A DNA stretch of 36,230 bases from CAYOHP01 sp964403795 [NCBI: uncultured bacterium]. Its GTDB lineage: Bacteria; Muiribacteriota; UBA6191; CAZXTJ01. This document shows, piece by piece, positions 16,342 to 23,763 of this stretch (position 1 is the stretch's first letter; the number at the start of each line of letters is the position of its first letter). The position numbers and the translations under genes were made by a program. The stretch covers positions 1 to 36,230 of the forward strand of contig CAYOHP010000060.1 of the NCBI GenBank assembly GCA_964403795.1. The letters are read 5' to 3'. The notes below the pieces were generated by a model, which worked only from the letters and a program-made list of their open reading frames with translations, had not been told where the DNA came from and ran no database searches.

Positions 16342-17604
16342 TCAGCGGCGGGCCTTGGCCTTGCCGGTGGCAGCCGCCTTCTTGGCGGGAGCCTTGGCGG
16401 CGGGCGGAGCCTTGGAGGGCGCCTTGGCAGGTGCCTTGGCGGCGGCCGGGGCCTTGCCCTTGGCGGTCTCCTTGGTCGGGGCGGGCTTGCCCCGGTCGGC
16501 GTTGGCGGGTACCGCCGGCTTGGAGGGTGCCTTGGCCGCAGCCTTGGCTTCCGAGGCCTTGGAGTTCGCCGGGGCTTTGGAAGCCTTGGACTCGGCCGCC
16601 TTGTCGATCTTGGACCTGGCCTTGGTGGCGGTCTCCGGTCCGGGGGCCGCGGCCGGCTTGGAGGAGGCCTTGGCGGGCTCCTTGGAGCCGCCCTTGGCCG
16701 TCGCCTTGCCGGCTCCCTTGCCGCCCTTCTTCCCGGGCTTGCCGGAGGATTCGCCTTCGCCGTCGCCGGCCAGGCTGGCTTCGAGCCCGGCGGTGATCTG
16801 GCCGGCCAGGTCGTCGGGGATCTCGGCGCCGTCGGGGAGTTCGGCCGGGTCCTCGTCGCTGGCTTCCCGCTCCATGGTGGTGAGTTCGGGGTCGTCGAGG
16901 TCCTCGGGGGAGGGGCCGTCCTCGATCTCGACCGGGGCTTCGGGTGAGGCCAGGAGGGGCAGCCCGCCGCCGTTGTCCCGGTTCGCTTCCTCGTCGCCCA
17001 TACCGGTGGGCTCCTCGCCGACCGCTCTGAGGGACTTCTCGATCCGGGGCATCTGGCCCTTCCAGTGGACCCAGTCGCCCTTGGCCATGGGGTCGATGCG
17101 GATGGAGATCTCGAAGGAGTCGGGGTCGTAGTCGGGGTGCTGGAGCACCAGGCACATCGGGGGATAGCCGCCCGAAGAGCGCATGCCCTCGGCGGTCTCG
17201 ACCAGCTCGACCTTCATGTCGAGGAGGTGGGCCAGCTTCGGGTCCCAGCCCCGGCTCTTCAACTCCTCGGCCAGCTCGTCCCTGAGCAGCGGGATGGCCT
17301 GGGACCGGAGGTTGTCGAGCTTGGCCTGGATCAGGGACTCGGTCAGCTCGTCCTCGCTCTGGCAGAGCGGCAGGGTCCCGGCCTCGATCTCCTCGAGCAG
17401 GAAGCAGGCGTCCACCAGGCAGAGCTCGCCGAAGTGGATCGTGACCTCGTACTCCTCCGAGGTCTCGTCCTCGGGATCGAGCGCGGTCGCCACGACCTTG
17501 AACTCGCCCAGCGTCTCGTCGAGCTGGATTCCGGTCAGGTCGAGGATGTCCGAAAGCAGATTCGGGAGGATGACCTCGTGGATGTGGGCCTTGAGCCAGT
17601 CCAT
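16342..17604 (-). CDS. Acidic-domain protein with histone H1-like Lys/Ala/Pro tail
   Basis: 420 residues from ATG 17604 (MDWLKAHIHE). The first 210 residues form a folded, acidic, unrecognised domain (LDPEDETSEEYEVTIHFGE, VLQHPDYDPDSFEISIRI). A very acidic stretch follows (about 215-265). The last 150 residues are almost only Lys, Ala, Pro, Ser and Gly in repeats such as KAPAKAPSKAPPAAKAPAKK, like the tails of histone H1 and of bacterial HU/AlgP-type proteins. Such tails bind DNA non-specifically, so a nucleoid role is the natural guess; the acidic part may bind the tail or another protein. The frame is open upstream to 17829, but that part reads across the promoter region. The start lacks a strong ribosome-binding site. 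Confidence 0.75.
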   Translation of the reverse strand: MDWLKAHIHEVILPNLLSDILDLTGIQLDETLGEFKVVATALDPEDETSEEYEVTIHFGELCLVDACFLLEEIEAGTLPLCQSEDELTESLIQAKLDNLRSQAIPLLRDELAEELKSRGWDPKLAHLLDMKVELVETAEGMRSSGGYPPMCLVLQHPDYDPDSFEISIRIDPMAKGDWVHWKGQMPRIEKSLRAVGEEPTGMGDEEANRDNGGGLPLLASPEAPVEIEDGPSPEDLDDPELTTMEREASDEDPAELPDGAEIPDDLAGQITAGLEASLAGDGEGESSGKPGKKGGKGAGKATAKGGSKEPAKASSKPAAAPGPETATKARSKIDKAAESKASKAPANSKASEAKAAAKAPSKPAVPANADRGKPAPTKETAKGKAPAAAKAPAKAPSKAPPAAKAPAKKAAATGKAKARR

Positions 17605-17613
17605 ATTGCCGGA

Positions 17614-17645
17614 ATGATATGGACCGGCCGGACCCTCCGAGTCAA
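17614..17645 (-). promoter_or_regulatory. Possible promoter of the H1-like gene
   Basis: Minus strand: TTGACT (17645-17640) and TATCAT (17619-17614), each five of six to sigma-70 boxes, but with a 20-base spacer, which is longer than usual. The -10 box lies only nine bases before the ATG, so the transcript would be nearly leaderless. Confidence 0.3.
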
Positions 17646-17710
17646 GGTCGGCTTGCTCGGGACCGTACCCGCCCCGGGTGAGGGATCCTGCTCGCGGGCG
17701 GGCCGAGTCT

Positions 17711-17726
17711 CGAGGTTGCAACCTCG
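17711..17726. promoter_or_regulatory. Perfect 16-bp palindrome, likely operator
   Basis: CGAGGTTGCAACCTCG is a perfect palindrome in the divergent space between the H1-like gene and the PfpI-like gene. Its centre contains TTGCAA, which could be the -35 box of a plus-strand promoter with TACGGT (17741-17746) as -10 and an 18-base spacer. A dimeric regulator bound here would block that promoter. Confidence 0.5.
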
Positions 17727-17773
17727 GGGATGCCTTGGATACGGTAGGGCCCCGCAGACCAAAGGACCCCCAA

Positions 17774-18334
17774 GTGGCCAAGGAATCGTCGCCCAAGGAG
17801 AAGCCCGCCAAGCCGAGGAACATCGGCATCCTCGTCGACGCCGAGTACGAGGACCTCGAGGTCTGGTACCCCTACTACCGGTTCCTCGAGAGCGGGCACA
17901 ACGTCACGGTGGTCGGGTCGGGGGCCAAGCCCACCTTCCACTCCAAGAACGGCTACCCCATCAAGGCCGACCGCAACATCGAGAACGTGAGCCCCAAGGA
18001 CTTCGACGCCCTGATCATCCCGGGCGGCTGGGCTCCCTACAAGCTCCGGGTCCTCGATCCGGTGCTCGAGCTGGTGCGCTCCATGGATGCCGGGGCCCGC
18101 TGCGTGGCCGCCATCACCCAGGGCGGCTGGGTACTGGCCAGCGCCGTGGTCCTCAGGGGTCGGGCCGCCACCGCCAACCGGGCGCTCCGGGACGACATGA
18201 AGAACGCCGGCTGCAAGTGGACCGAGGACGACGTGGTGGTGGACAAGAACCTGGTCACCGCCCGCCGGACCCGGGACCTCCCGGCCTTCTCCAAGGCGAT
18301 CCACGTGGTGCTGGGAGCCGTCCCGGCCGAATAG
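17774..18334 (+). CDS. PfpI/DJ-1-like protein lacking the catalytic Cys
   Basis: 186 residues of the PfpI (DJ-1/ThiJ) fold: NIGILVDAEYEDLEV (16-30) with the conserved Glu, DALIIPGGWAPYKLR (78-92), ATANRALRDDMKNAGCKW and VVVDKNLVTARRTRDLPAF. In active members the nucleophile elbow reads AxCHG; here it is AITQGG, with Thr115 and Gln116 in place of Cys and His. Protease, glyoxalase or deglycase chemistry by the known mechanism is therefore not expected. The GTG at 17774 has AAAGGA eight bases upstream; an ATG at 17678 in the same frame lies before the palindrome and is unlikely. It is convergent with the M1-like gene, with a 12-base gap. Confidence 0.85.
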   Translation: MAKESSPKEKPAKPRNIGILVDAEYEDLEVWYPYYRFLESGHNVTVVGSGAKPTFHSKNGYPIKADRNIENVSPKDFDALIIPGGWAPYKLRVLDPVLELVRSMDAGARCVAAITQGGWVLASAVVLRGRAATANRALRDDMKNAGCKWTEDDVVVDKNLVTARRTRDLPAFSKAIHVVLGAVPAE

Positions 18335-18346
18335 GCCACCGAGGCG

Positions 18347-19750
18347 TCAGCCCCCTGGTGACGGGCCCGGAGTCCCGACCGCCGCCGACCGCTTCGGGAT
18401 GCGCCCGCCGGCGGCGCCTTCCAGGGCGTCGAGCAGGTCGGGGATCCAGGCTTCCCGGTCCCGGAACTCGCGCATGAACCGGGACAGGCCGGTCCGCACC
18501 CGCTCCTCGCCGACCCGCTGGAGGATCGAGAGCAGGGCGACCACCAGGCCCCGCCCCGAATCGAGCGGATCCGGGGGAGCCGCCGCGATCTCGAGCTCGG
18601 CCGGATCGGGCGAGAGCACCTCGTTGCCCGGGAACACGTTCCTCCCGTACCGGAGCGCAGCCTCCCGGCAGCGCGCCAGGAAGGCCTCCTCGCCTGCGAT
18701 CCGACGGATCGCCAGCAGGGTGGCGAATTCGCCGAGCCCGTAGCGGAGTCCTTCCTCCCCCTCGATGCGACGTTCCAGCCAGAAGCGGGAGAGCTCCCGT
18801 CCCAGGAAGACCAGTCCCGGGAGGTCCACTCCTCCTCCGGGCGACCCGAACCACAGGAACGCGCCCTGGGCCAGGCCGACGGTCGGGAGGTCGCGGGGGA
18901 GCGACCCGGCCAGTTCCACCACGTCGAGCCGACCCCGCCCGGGCTCGCCCAGGAGTTCCCCGAGTTCCCGCATCAGGTCGTCGATGGCCGGCCAGACCCG
19001 GGAGGAGCCGGCGTGTTCCGCCAGTTCCCGTCGGTACCCGATCCAGCGGACCTCGGCCGGGCCGAAGCGGCGCGCCTCGGGCAGGTAGGGCCCGGCCGCC
19101 AGGCCCATGGGGCGCCCCGCCATTCCCCGCGACCTCAGGAACACGGCCTTGACCCCGGCGGGGCCGGCGGGGACCTCGTGCTCGATCCAGCCCCGAGCCA
19201 CCAGCATCCAGTCCGAGGGCATCTCGACCCGGACCGCCAGCTCCTGGGGATCCCGGTGGACCGGTCGGGGGTACCAGAAGCACTCGCGGGGCAGCGCCAG
19301 CCCGGTCTCGGGGCCGAGATGGGCGCCCACCCCCGATCGGGGAGGGCCGCGGCCGGGTCCGGGAGCCGCCACCGGGTCGAAGAGGGATCCCCCGTAGTCG
19401 AGGACCACCCGGAAGCGCTCGCCTGCGGCCACCACCCGGGGCAGCTCGACGAGGAGCCGGTCGCGGTCCCGGACGATCCCGGTGGGACCGGTCCCGGCCA
19501 CCGCCCGTACCACCTCGAAGCCGGAGTGGAGCCGGAGTTCGAAGGCCTCCAGGTCCACCCGGGCGTGACCCTGGACGATCGCCCGGGCGGAGATCCGGGC
19601 CTGCACGGGATCCAGCCGCAGGACCACCCGGGTGCCGTCCAGGTCGAAACCGAAAGGGTCGGCTCCGGCCGGTCCCGGACCTCCGCTCGCCAGCGCGGCC
19701 GCGACCGTCGCCAGGACCGCGAGTCGAGGCCGGGGCGCGAGGCGTGACAT
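18347..19750 (-). CDS. Secreted M1-peptidase homologue with lost zinc site
   Basis: 467 residues with a signal peptide (about 1-30, LAVLATVAAALASGG, cut near AGA-DP). The N-terminal beta domain (about 40-190) resembles the first domain of M1 aminopeptidases, including ECFWYPRPVHRDP. The peptidase-like part has LGRELSRFWLERR. Arg318-Glu319-x-x-Arg322 sits where HExxH is expected, and Glu341 lies exactly 18 residues further, as the third zinc ligand does in M1. The two His ligands are Arg, and no GAMEN motif is seen, so it should not bind zinc. A binding or scaffold role outside the cytoplasm is inferred. The start is ATG 19750; an ATG at 19756 is equally possible. The longer upstream frame is a shadow of glpK. 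Confidence 0.75.
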   Translation of the reverse strand: MSRLAPRPRLAVLATVAAALASGGPGPAGADPFGFDLDGTRVVLRLDPVQARISARAIVQGHARVDLEAFELRLHSGFEVVRAVAGTGPTGIVRDRDRLLVELPRVVAAGERFRVVLDYGGSLFDPVAAPGPGRGPPRSGVGAHLGPETGLALPRECFWYPRPVHRDPQELAVRVEMPSDWMLVARGWIEHEVPAGPAGVKAVFLRSRGMAGRPMGLAAGPYLPEARRFGPAEVRWIGYRRELAEHAGSSRVWPAIDDLMRELGELLGEPGRGRLDVVELAGSLPRDLPTVGLAQGAFLWFGSPGGGVDLPGLVFLGRELSRFWLERRIEGEEGLRYGLGEFATLLAIRRIAGEEAFLARCREAALRYGRNVFPGNEVLSPDPAELEIAAAPPDPLDSGRGLVVALLSILQRVGEERVRTGLSRFMREFRDREAWIPDLLDALEGAAGGRIPKRSAAVGTPGPSPGG

Positions 19751-19831
19751 CCCCATGGGTATCGGCTGTGCGGTGCCACCCTTGCCACCCGCAGGTGCGA
19801 TCCGGCACGGTGCTCCCCGGGAGGGCCTTCC

Positions 19832-21322
19832 ATGCACAAGACCCACATCCTCTCGATCGACCAGGGCACCACCGGGACCACCGTGCTGGTGCTCGACCAC
19901 GCCGCCCAGGTGGTCGGACGCGCCTATTCCGAGTTCACCCAGCACTACCCCAAGCCCGGCTGGGTCGAGCACGACGCCGAGGAGATCTGGAGCGTCACCC
20001 ACCGGTGCATGCAGCAGGCCCTGGGCAGCGCCGGGGTGGATGCCTCCCAGCTCTCCGGGATCGGCATCACCAACCAGCGGGAGACGGTGGTGATCTGGGA
20101 CCGGAAGACCGGTGCCCCGATCCACCGGGCCATCGTCTGGCAGTGCCGCCGCACCGCCCCGATGTGCGACGCCCTGAAGAAGGCCAAGCACGCCCCGATG
20201 TTCCGGAAGCACACCGGACTGGTGCTCGACGCCTACTTCTCCGGGACCAAGATCGCCTGGATGCTCGAACACGTGAAGGGCGCCCGCCGGAAGGCCGAGG
20301 CCGGCGACCTGGTGGCCGGGACCATCGACACCTGGCTGATCTGGAAGCTGACCGGGGGGGCGGCCCACGTCACCGATCCCACCAACGCCAGCCGCACCCT
20401 GCTCTTCGACATCCACCGGCTCGCCTGGGGCGAGAAGCTGGCGAAGACGCTGGGAGTACCGCTTTCCATGCTCCCCGAGGTGCGTCCTTCGTCGGGCGAG
20501 TTCGGGGTGACCGCGCCGGGGATCCTCTCGGCCCAGGTCCCGATCACCGGGGTGGCGGGGGACCAGCAGGCGGCCCTCTACGGCCAGGCCTGCTGGAGCC
20601 CGGGCGAAGCCAAGAACACCTACGGCACCGGTTGCTTCCTGCTCATGAACACCGGATCCAAGGCGGTCGCCTCGAAGTCCGGCCTGCTCACCACGGTGGC
20701 CTGCGGCTCGCGGGGCGAGGCCGCCTATGCGCTCGAGGGCTCGGTCTTCATCGCCGGGGCCGCGGTCCAGTGGCTCCGGGACGGGCTCCGGCTCCTGGGG
20801 TCGGCCTCCGAATCGGAGGCCATGGCCCGCTCGGTTCCGGACACCGACGGCGTCTACCTGGTCCCGGCCTTCGTCGGACTGGGAGCGCCCTACTGGGATC
20901 CCGACGCCCGCGGCGCCTTGATCGGACTCACCCGGGGCACCCGGCGCGAGCACGTGGTACGGGCTGCGCTCGAGGCCATGGCCTACCAGACCCGGGACCT
21001 GACCGAGGCCATGGAGAAGGATTCGAAGATCAAGCTCGCCGCCCTCAAGGTCGACGGGGGCGCCACCGCCAACGACTTCCTCATGGAATTCCAGGCCGGC
21101 ATCCTCGGCGTCCCGGTGGAACGGCCCCGGCTGATCGAGACCACGGCAGCCGGCGCCGCCTACCTGGCAGGCCTGGGCAGCGGACTCTGGAAGAACCCCA
21201 AGGAGCTCGCCAAGGTCCGCACCGTGGACCGGCGCTTCGCGCCCGGCCGCAAGCGGGACGGCTTCGACACCCTCTACCAGGGCTGGAAGGCCGCCGTCGC
21301 CCGGGTCCGTACCCGGAAGTAG
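19832..21322 (+). CDS. glpK: Glycerol kinase
   Basis: 496 residues and close to full-length similarity with GlpK throughout: glycerol + ATP to glycerol-3-phosphate, cytoplasmic. Seen: DQGTTGTT (10-17), PKPGWVEHD, ITNQRET with the substrate-binding Arg-Glu, IVWQCRR, DAYFSGTK, GVAGDQQAAL with the catalytic Asp, NTYGTGCF, APYWDPDARG and VDGGATAN. Most GlpK proteins have DQGTTSSR or DQGTTSTR at the start; here the Arg is Thr, a change in the phosphate loop. The ATG has GGGAGGG seven bases upstream. It stands alone, divergent from the M1-like gene (81 bases), with no glpF or glpD next to it; the nearby PlsC-type acyltransferase could use its product. Confidence 0.95.
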   Translation: MHKTHILSIDQGTTGTTVLVLDHAAQVVGRAYSEFTQHYPKPGWVEHDAEEIWSVTHRCMQQALGSAGVDASQLSGIGITNQRETVVIWDRKTGAPIHRAIVWQCRRTAPMCDALKKAKHAPMFRKHTGLVLDAYFSGTKIAWMLEHVKGARRKAEAGDLVAGTIDTWLIWKLTGGAAHVTDPTNASRTLLFDIHRLAWGEKLAKTLGVPLSMLPEVRPSSGEFGVTAPGILSAQVPITGVAGDQQAALYGQACWSPGEAKNTYGTGCFLLMNTGSKAVASKSGLLTTVACGSRGEAAYALEGSVFIAGAAVQWLRDGLRLLGSASESEAMARSVPDTDGVYLVPAFVGLGAPYWDPDARGALIGLTRGTRREHVVRAALEAMAYQTRDLTEAMEKDSKIKLAALKVDGGATANDFLMEFQAGILGVPVERPRLIETTAAGAAYLAGLGSGLWKNPKELAKVRTVDRRFAPGRKRDGFDTLYQGWKAAVARVRTRK

Positions 21323-21344
21323 ACCGAAGGGGCCGGGCTTTCCT

Positions 21345-22304
21345 CTATGCCCCGGGCAGCCGCTTCGGCGCGCCCTGGGGCAGGAGCCCCATCTCCTTCT
21401 CCCAGGATGTCTTGCCGGTCTCCATGGCGGTGCCCCCGGTGGCGGCGGCCAGCAGGCCCCAGATCGCCACCTCCAGGATCTGGGCTCCCGAGAGGCCGGT
21501 GCCCCCCACCCAGAGCTGCTTGTGGGCCGGGAGCAGCGCCAGCACCGTGACCGCCCAGGTGGCGGCCACCCGGAGCAGGCTCCCTCCCTTGGCGATCCGG
21601 CTCCCCAGACGGCTCTTCGGACCGAAGGCGAGCTCCGCCAGGCTCGAGGCGAAGAGGATGGCGGCGAGCACGAAGAGGATGAAGGAACCCTGCAGGAAGG
21701 GCGCCTCCAGGCCCCCCAGGAACCCGAGGTCCATGATCTTCGGGAGGGCCCGGCAGAGCACCAGGGAGCCCATCGCCACCAGGCCCGAGACGGCGGCGAC
21801 CTGGCCCGGCTCCCGGCGCTGCCAAGGGGCCAGGAAGGGGGCCGCCAGCCCGTAGGCGATCCCGATGACCGGGATGTGGCTGGCCGAACGCCAGAGCGCG
21901 CCGCGCTGGTAGAGGTGGCCGAAGAACTGGGTGAAGACGGCCATCGCCCCGTAGGCCAGGAAGGCACCCCCGGCGCCCGCCAGCACCGTCTGGGGGATGT
22001 GGCGGGCCCGGGTGCGCAGCTTGCGCAGCCAGCCCTCGACCAGGGGCCGGTAGAAGACCGGGTCCCGGGTCGTTTCGTCGATCCGGACGTGGGTAGCGGT
22101 GGTGCGGATCGCCGGGACCAGCCCGCGGGAGGTCTCCTTCCCCTCGCAGCCGAAGATGCTGCAGCGCCCGATGAAGTGCCAGCAGTCGACGTGATAGGGG
22201 GCCGAGCACCGGGCGCACGCCAGGGCGGTCTGGGGTTGCACCGGTTCCCCGCAGACCTGGCAGTCGATCTCGGCGGCCGTGGCCGTGGCGGTCCCGTCAC
22301 TCAT
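21345..22304 (-). CDS. RING-like zinc-finger integral membrane protein
   Basis: 319 residues. The N-terminal finger has C15, C18, C30, C33, H38, C41, C48 and C53, the same spacing from the second pair onward as the finger at the end of the 10677-11408 protein, and the same 'DCW...C...C' ending. It is followed by a linker (55-108) and about five to six hydrophobic helices (roughly 108-128, 145-162, 168-190, 205-228, 247-262, 268-290). The finger should lie in the cytoplasm. The family of the membrane part is not recognised. Its start overlaps the stop of the membrane-anchored HEAT gene by eight bases, so the two are likely to be made together and may interact. Confidence 0.78.
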   Translation of the reverse strand: MSDGTATATAAEIDCQVCGEPVQPQTALACARCSAPYHVDCWHFIGRCSIFGCEGKETSRGLVPAIRTTATHVRIDETTRDPVFYRPLVEGWLRKLRTRARHIPQTVLAGAGGAFLAYGAMAVFTQFFGHLYQRGALWRSASHIPVIGIAYGLAAPFLAPWQRREPGQVAAVSGLVAMGSLVLCRALPKIMDLGFLGGLEAPFLQGSFILFVLAAILFASSLAELAFGPKSRLGSRIAKGGSLLRVAATWAVTVLALLPAHKQLWVGGTGLSGAQILEVAIWGLLAAATGGTAMETGKTSWEKEMGLLPQGAPKRLPGA

Positions 22305-23694
22305 GGTTCACCTCTGCGATCCCGGGGAGCCGCGGCGGGTTCCAGACCATGCGGTAGATCCCGTAGGCCCCGGCCAGCAGCGCCAGTACCAGGGCGACCG
22401 CGATCGCCTGGCGGGAGCCGGGGTCGTGGTCGGTCCCGGCCTCCTCGACCCGGAGCTGGTATCCCGGTCCGGGCTCGACCGCGGTGGCGGGTCGGGAGGG
22501 GCGGGCGCCCGGAGCCCGGGGTTTGGAGGGACGCCGGGCCTTTGCGGTCGGCCCGACCGGTGCCTCGGGCATGGGCACCGGAGACGGAGGATCCCCGGGT
22601 CCTCCGGCCGAGCCGTCCCTCCCGGCCTCCGGGGCGTCGTCCGGGGCCTCCTCCTCGAGGTCCGGGACGGTGAACATCCCGGAACGCTGGCTCTGGGCTT
22701 CGTGGCGACGCCGCTTGGTCTCGTCGACCAGGGAATGGGCCCGGTCGAGGCGGGTCCCCAGGCGTTGCAGCAGGAGGTCCCAGGCGGTCCGGAGCGACTT
22801 CTGCCGGTCCCCCTCGGACGCCTCCGCCAGGGCACCCAGGGTGCCCACCGCGCTCTCGGTCCCCTGCGCCACCAGGGCCTCGAGCAGCTCCTTGACCAGA
22901 TCGGTGGCGTACTCGCGCTCGAGCATCTCGAGGAGCAGCGGCTCGCAGCGCGGGTCGTCGAGCACCTTCAGGCAGTAGATCGCCGAGGCCCGCATCCAGG
23001 GGCGCTGGTTGCGCGCCATGTCCTCCAGGGCGCGAAAGGCTCGGTCCGGTTCATGGGGAAAGATCGCCTTCACGGCATTGGCCCGGACCCGGTTGTCCTC
23101 GGAGCCCAGGAACCCCGTCAGCCGGGCCGGGAGTTCCGGGTCGCCCAGCATTTCGAGGGCCTCGATGGCATTGGCCACCACCCGCTGGTTCTTGTGCCCG
23201 AGGAAGCCGGCCAGGGTCTGGACATCGGTCGGATCGCCGAGCGAGCCCAGGGCCTTGACCGCCATGGCGATCACCCAGGGGTCCTGTTCCCGGGCGACCA
23301 GCTGCCGGATGGGTGCCAGGCCGGCGGCATCGCCGATCCGGGCGGCCTCGATCAGGGCCGCGATCTGGTGGCCGGGCCTCGGGCTGGAGAGCGCCTCCGC
23401 CAGCTTCACGGAGTTCAGGCTGCCGTCCGGCCACTTGAGCTCGAGGCGGGTCGACTCGTCGGTGCGGGTGTCCCCGAGCACGCCTTCCCAGTAGTTCAGG
23501 GCCTTCTTGGCGGTGTAGCGGACTTCCGGGTCCTCGTCGCCGGCCGCCACGTTGCGCAGCACGACGAGGACCTCGGGGCCGGTCCCGAGCCGGCCCAGGG
23601 CGTAGATGGCCGCCTTCCGGACCTCGGGATTGGGGCTGGTGAAGTCCTCGCGCAGGGTGTGCTGGAGGTACTCGTTGATCCGGTCGTTGGCCAT
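22297..23694 (-). CDS. HEAT-repeat protein with C-terminal membrane anchor
   Basis: 465 residues. HEAT repeats fill about residues 15-310 (e.g. NPEVRKAAIYALGRLG, NQRVVANAIEALEMLG, DNRVRANAVKAIF). They are followed by a helical segment rich in Arg and Gln, a long Pro/Ala/Arg-rich, probably disordered linker (about 340-420), and one membrane helix (AIAVALVLALLAGAYGIY) near the C-terminus. This makes it a tail-anchored scaffold with its repeats on the cytoplasmic side (inferred). The start is ATG 23694 (MANDRINEYL); no strong ribosome-binding site is present. It is divergent from the acyltransferase gene over 69 bases and overlaps the RING-like membrane gene downstream. Confidence 0.85.
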   Translation of the reverse strand: MANDRINEYLQHTLREDFTSPNPEVRKAAIYALGRLGTGPEVLVVLRNVAAGDEDPEVRYTAKKALNYWEGVLGDTRTDESTRLELKWPDGSLNSVKLAEALSSPRPGHQIAALIEAARIGDAAGLAPIRQLVAREQDPWVIAMAVKALGSLGDPTDVQTLAGFLGHKNQRVVANAIEALEMLGDPELPARLTGFLGSEDNRVRANAVKAIFPHEPDRAFRALEDMARNQRPWMRASAIYCLKVLDDPRCEPLLLEMLEREYATDLVKELLEALVAQGTESAVGTLGALAEASEGDRQKSLRTAWDLLLQRLGTRLDRAHSLVDETKRRRHEAQSQRSGMFTVPDLEEEAPDDAPEAGRDGSAGGPGDPPSPVPMPEAPVGPTAKARRPSKPRAPGARPSRPATAVEPGPGYQLRVEEAGTDHDPGSRQAIAVALVLALLAGAYGIYRMVWNPPRLPGIAEVNHE

Positions 23695-23763
23695 CGAGGG
23701 AGGGTTCGCTCTCCCGAAGGGTAGCAGCCAGGTACACTGCGCCGGGAAAATCGCCCGAGGACC

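Noticed and set aside
16342-16800. Repetitive GCC/TTG-rich DNA considered as a tandem repeat or CRISPR-like array
   Set aside because: It is simply the codon repetition of the Lys/Ala/Pro tail; there are no regular spacers.
17605-17829. Upstream extension of the H1-like protein
   Set aside because: It crosses the palindrome and the start of the divergent PfpI-like gene, and its composition is random-looking.
19751-22300. Very long minus-strand frame upstream of the M1-like gene
   Set aside because: It lies opposite glpK and over the RING-like gene in another frame and has the Gly/Pro/Arg/His-rich composition of GC shadow frames. Only the part from 19750 down is real.
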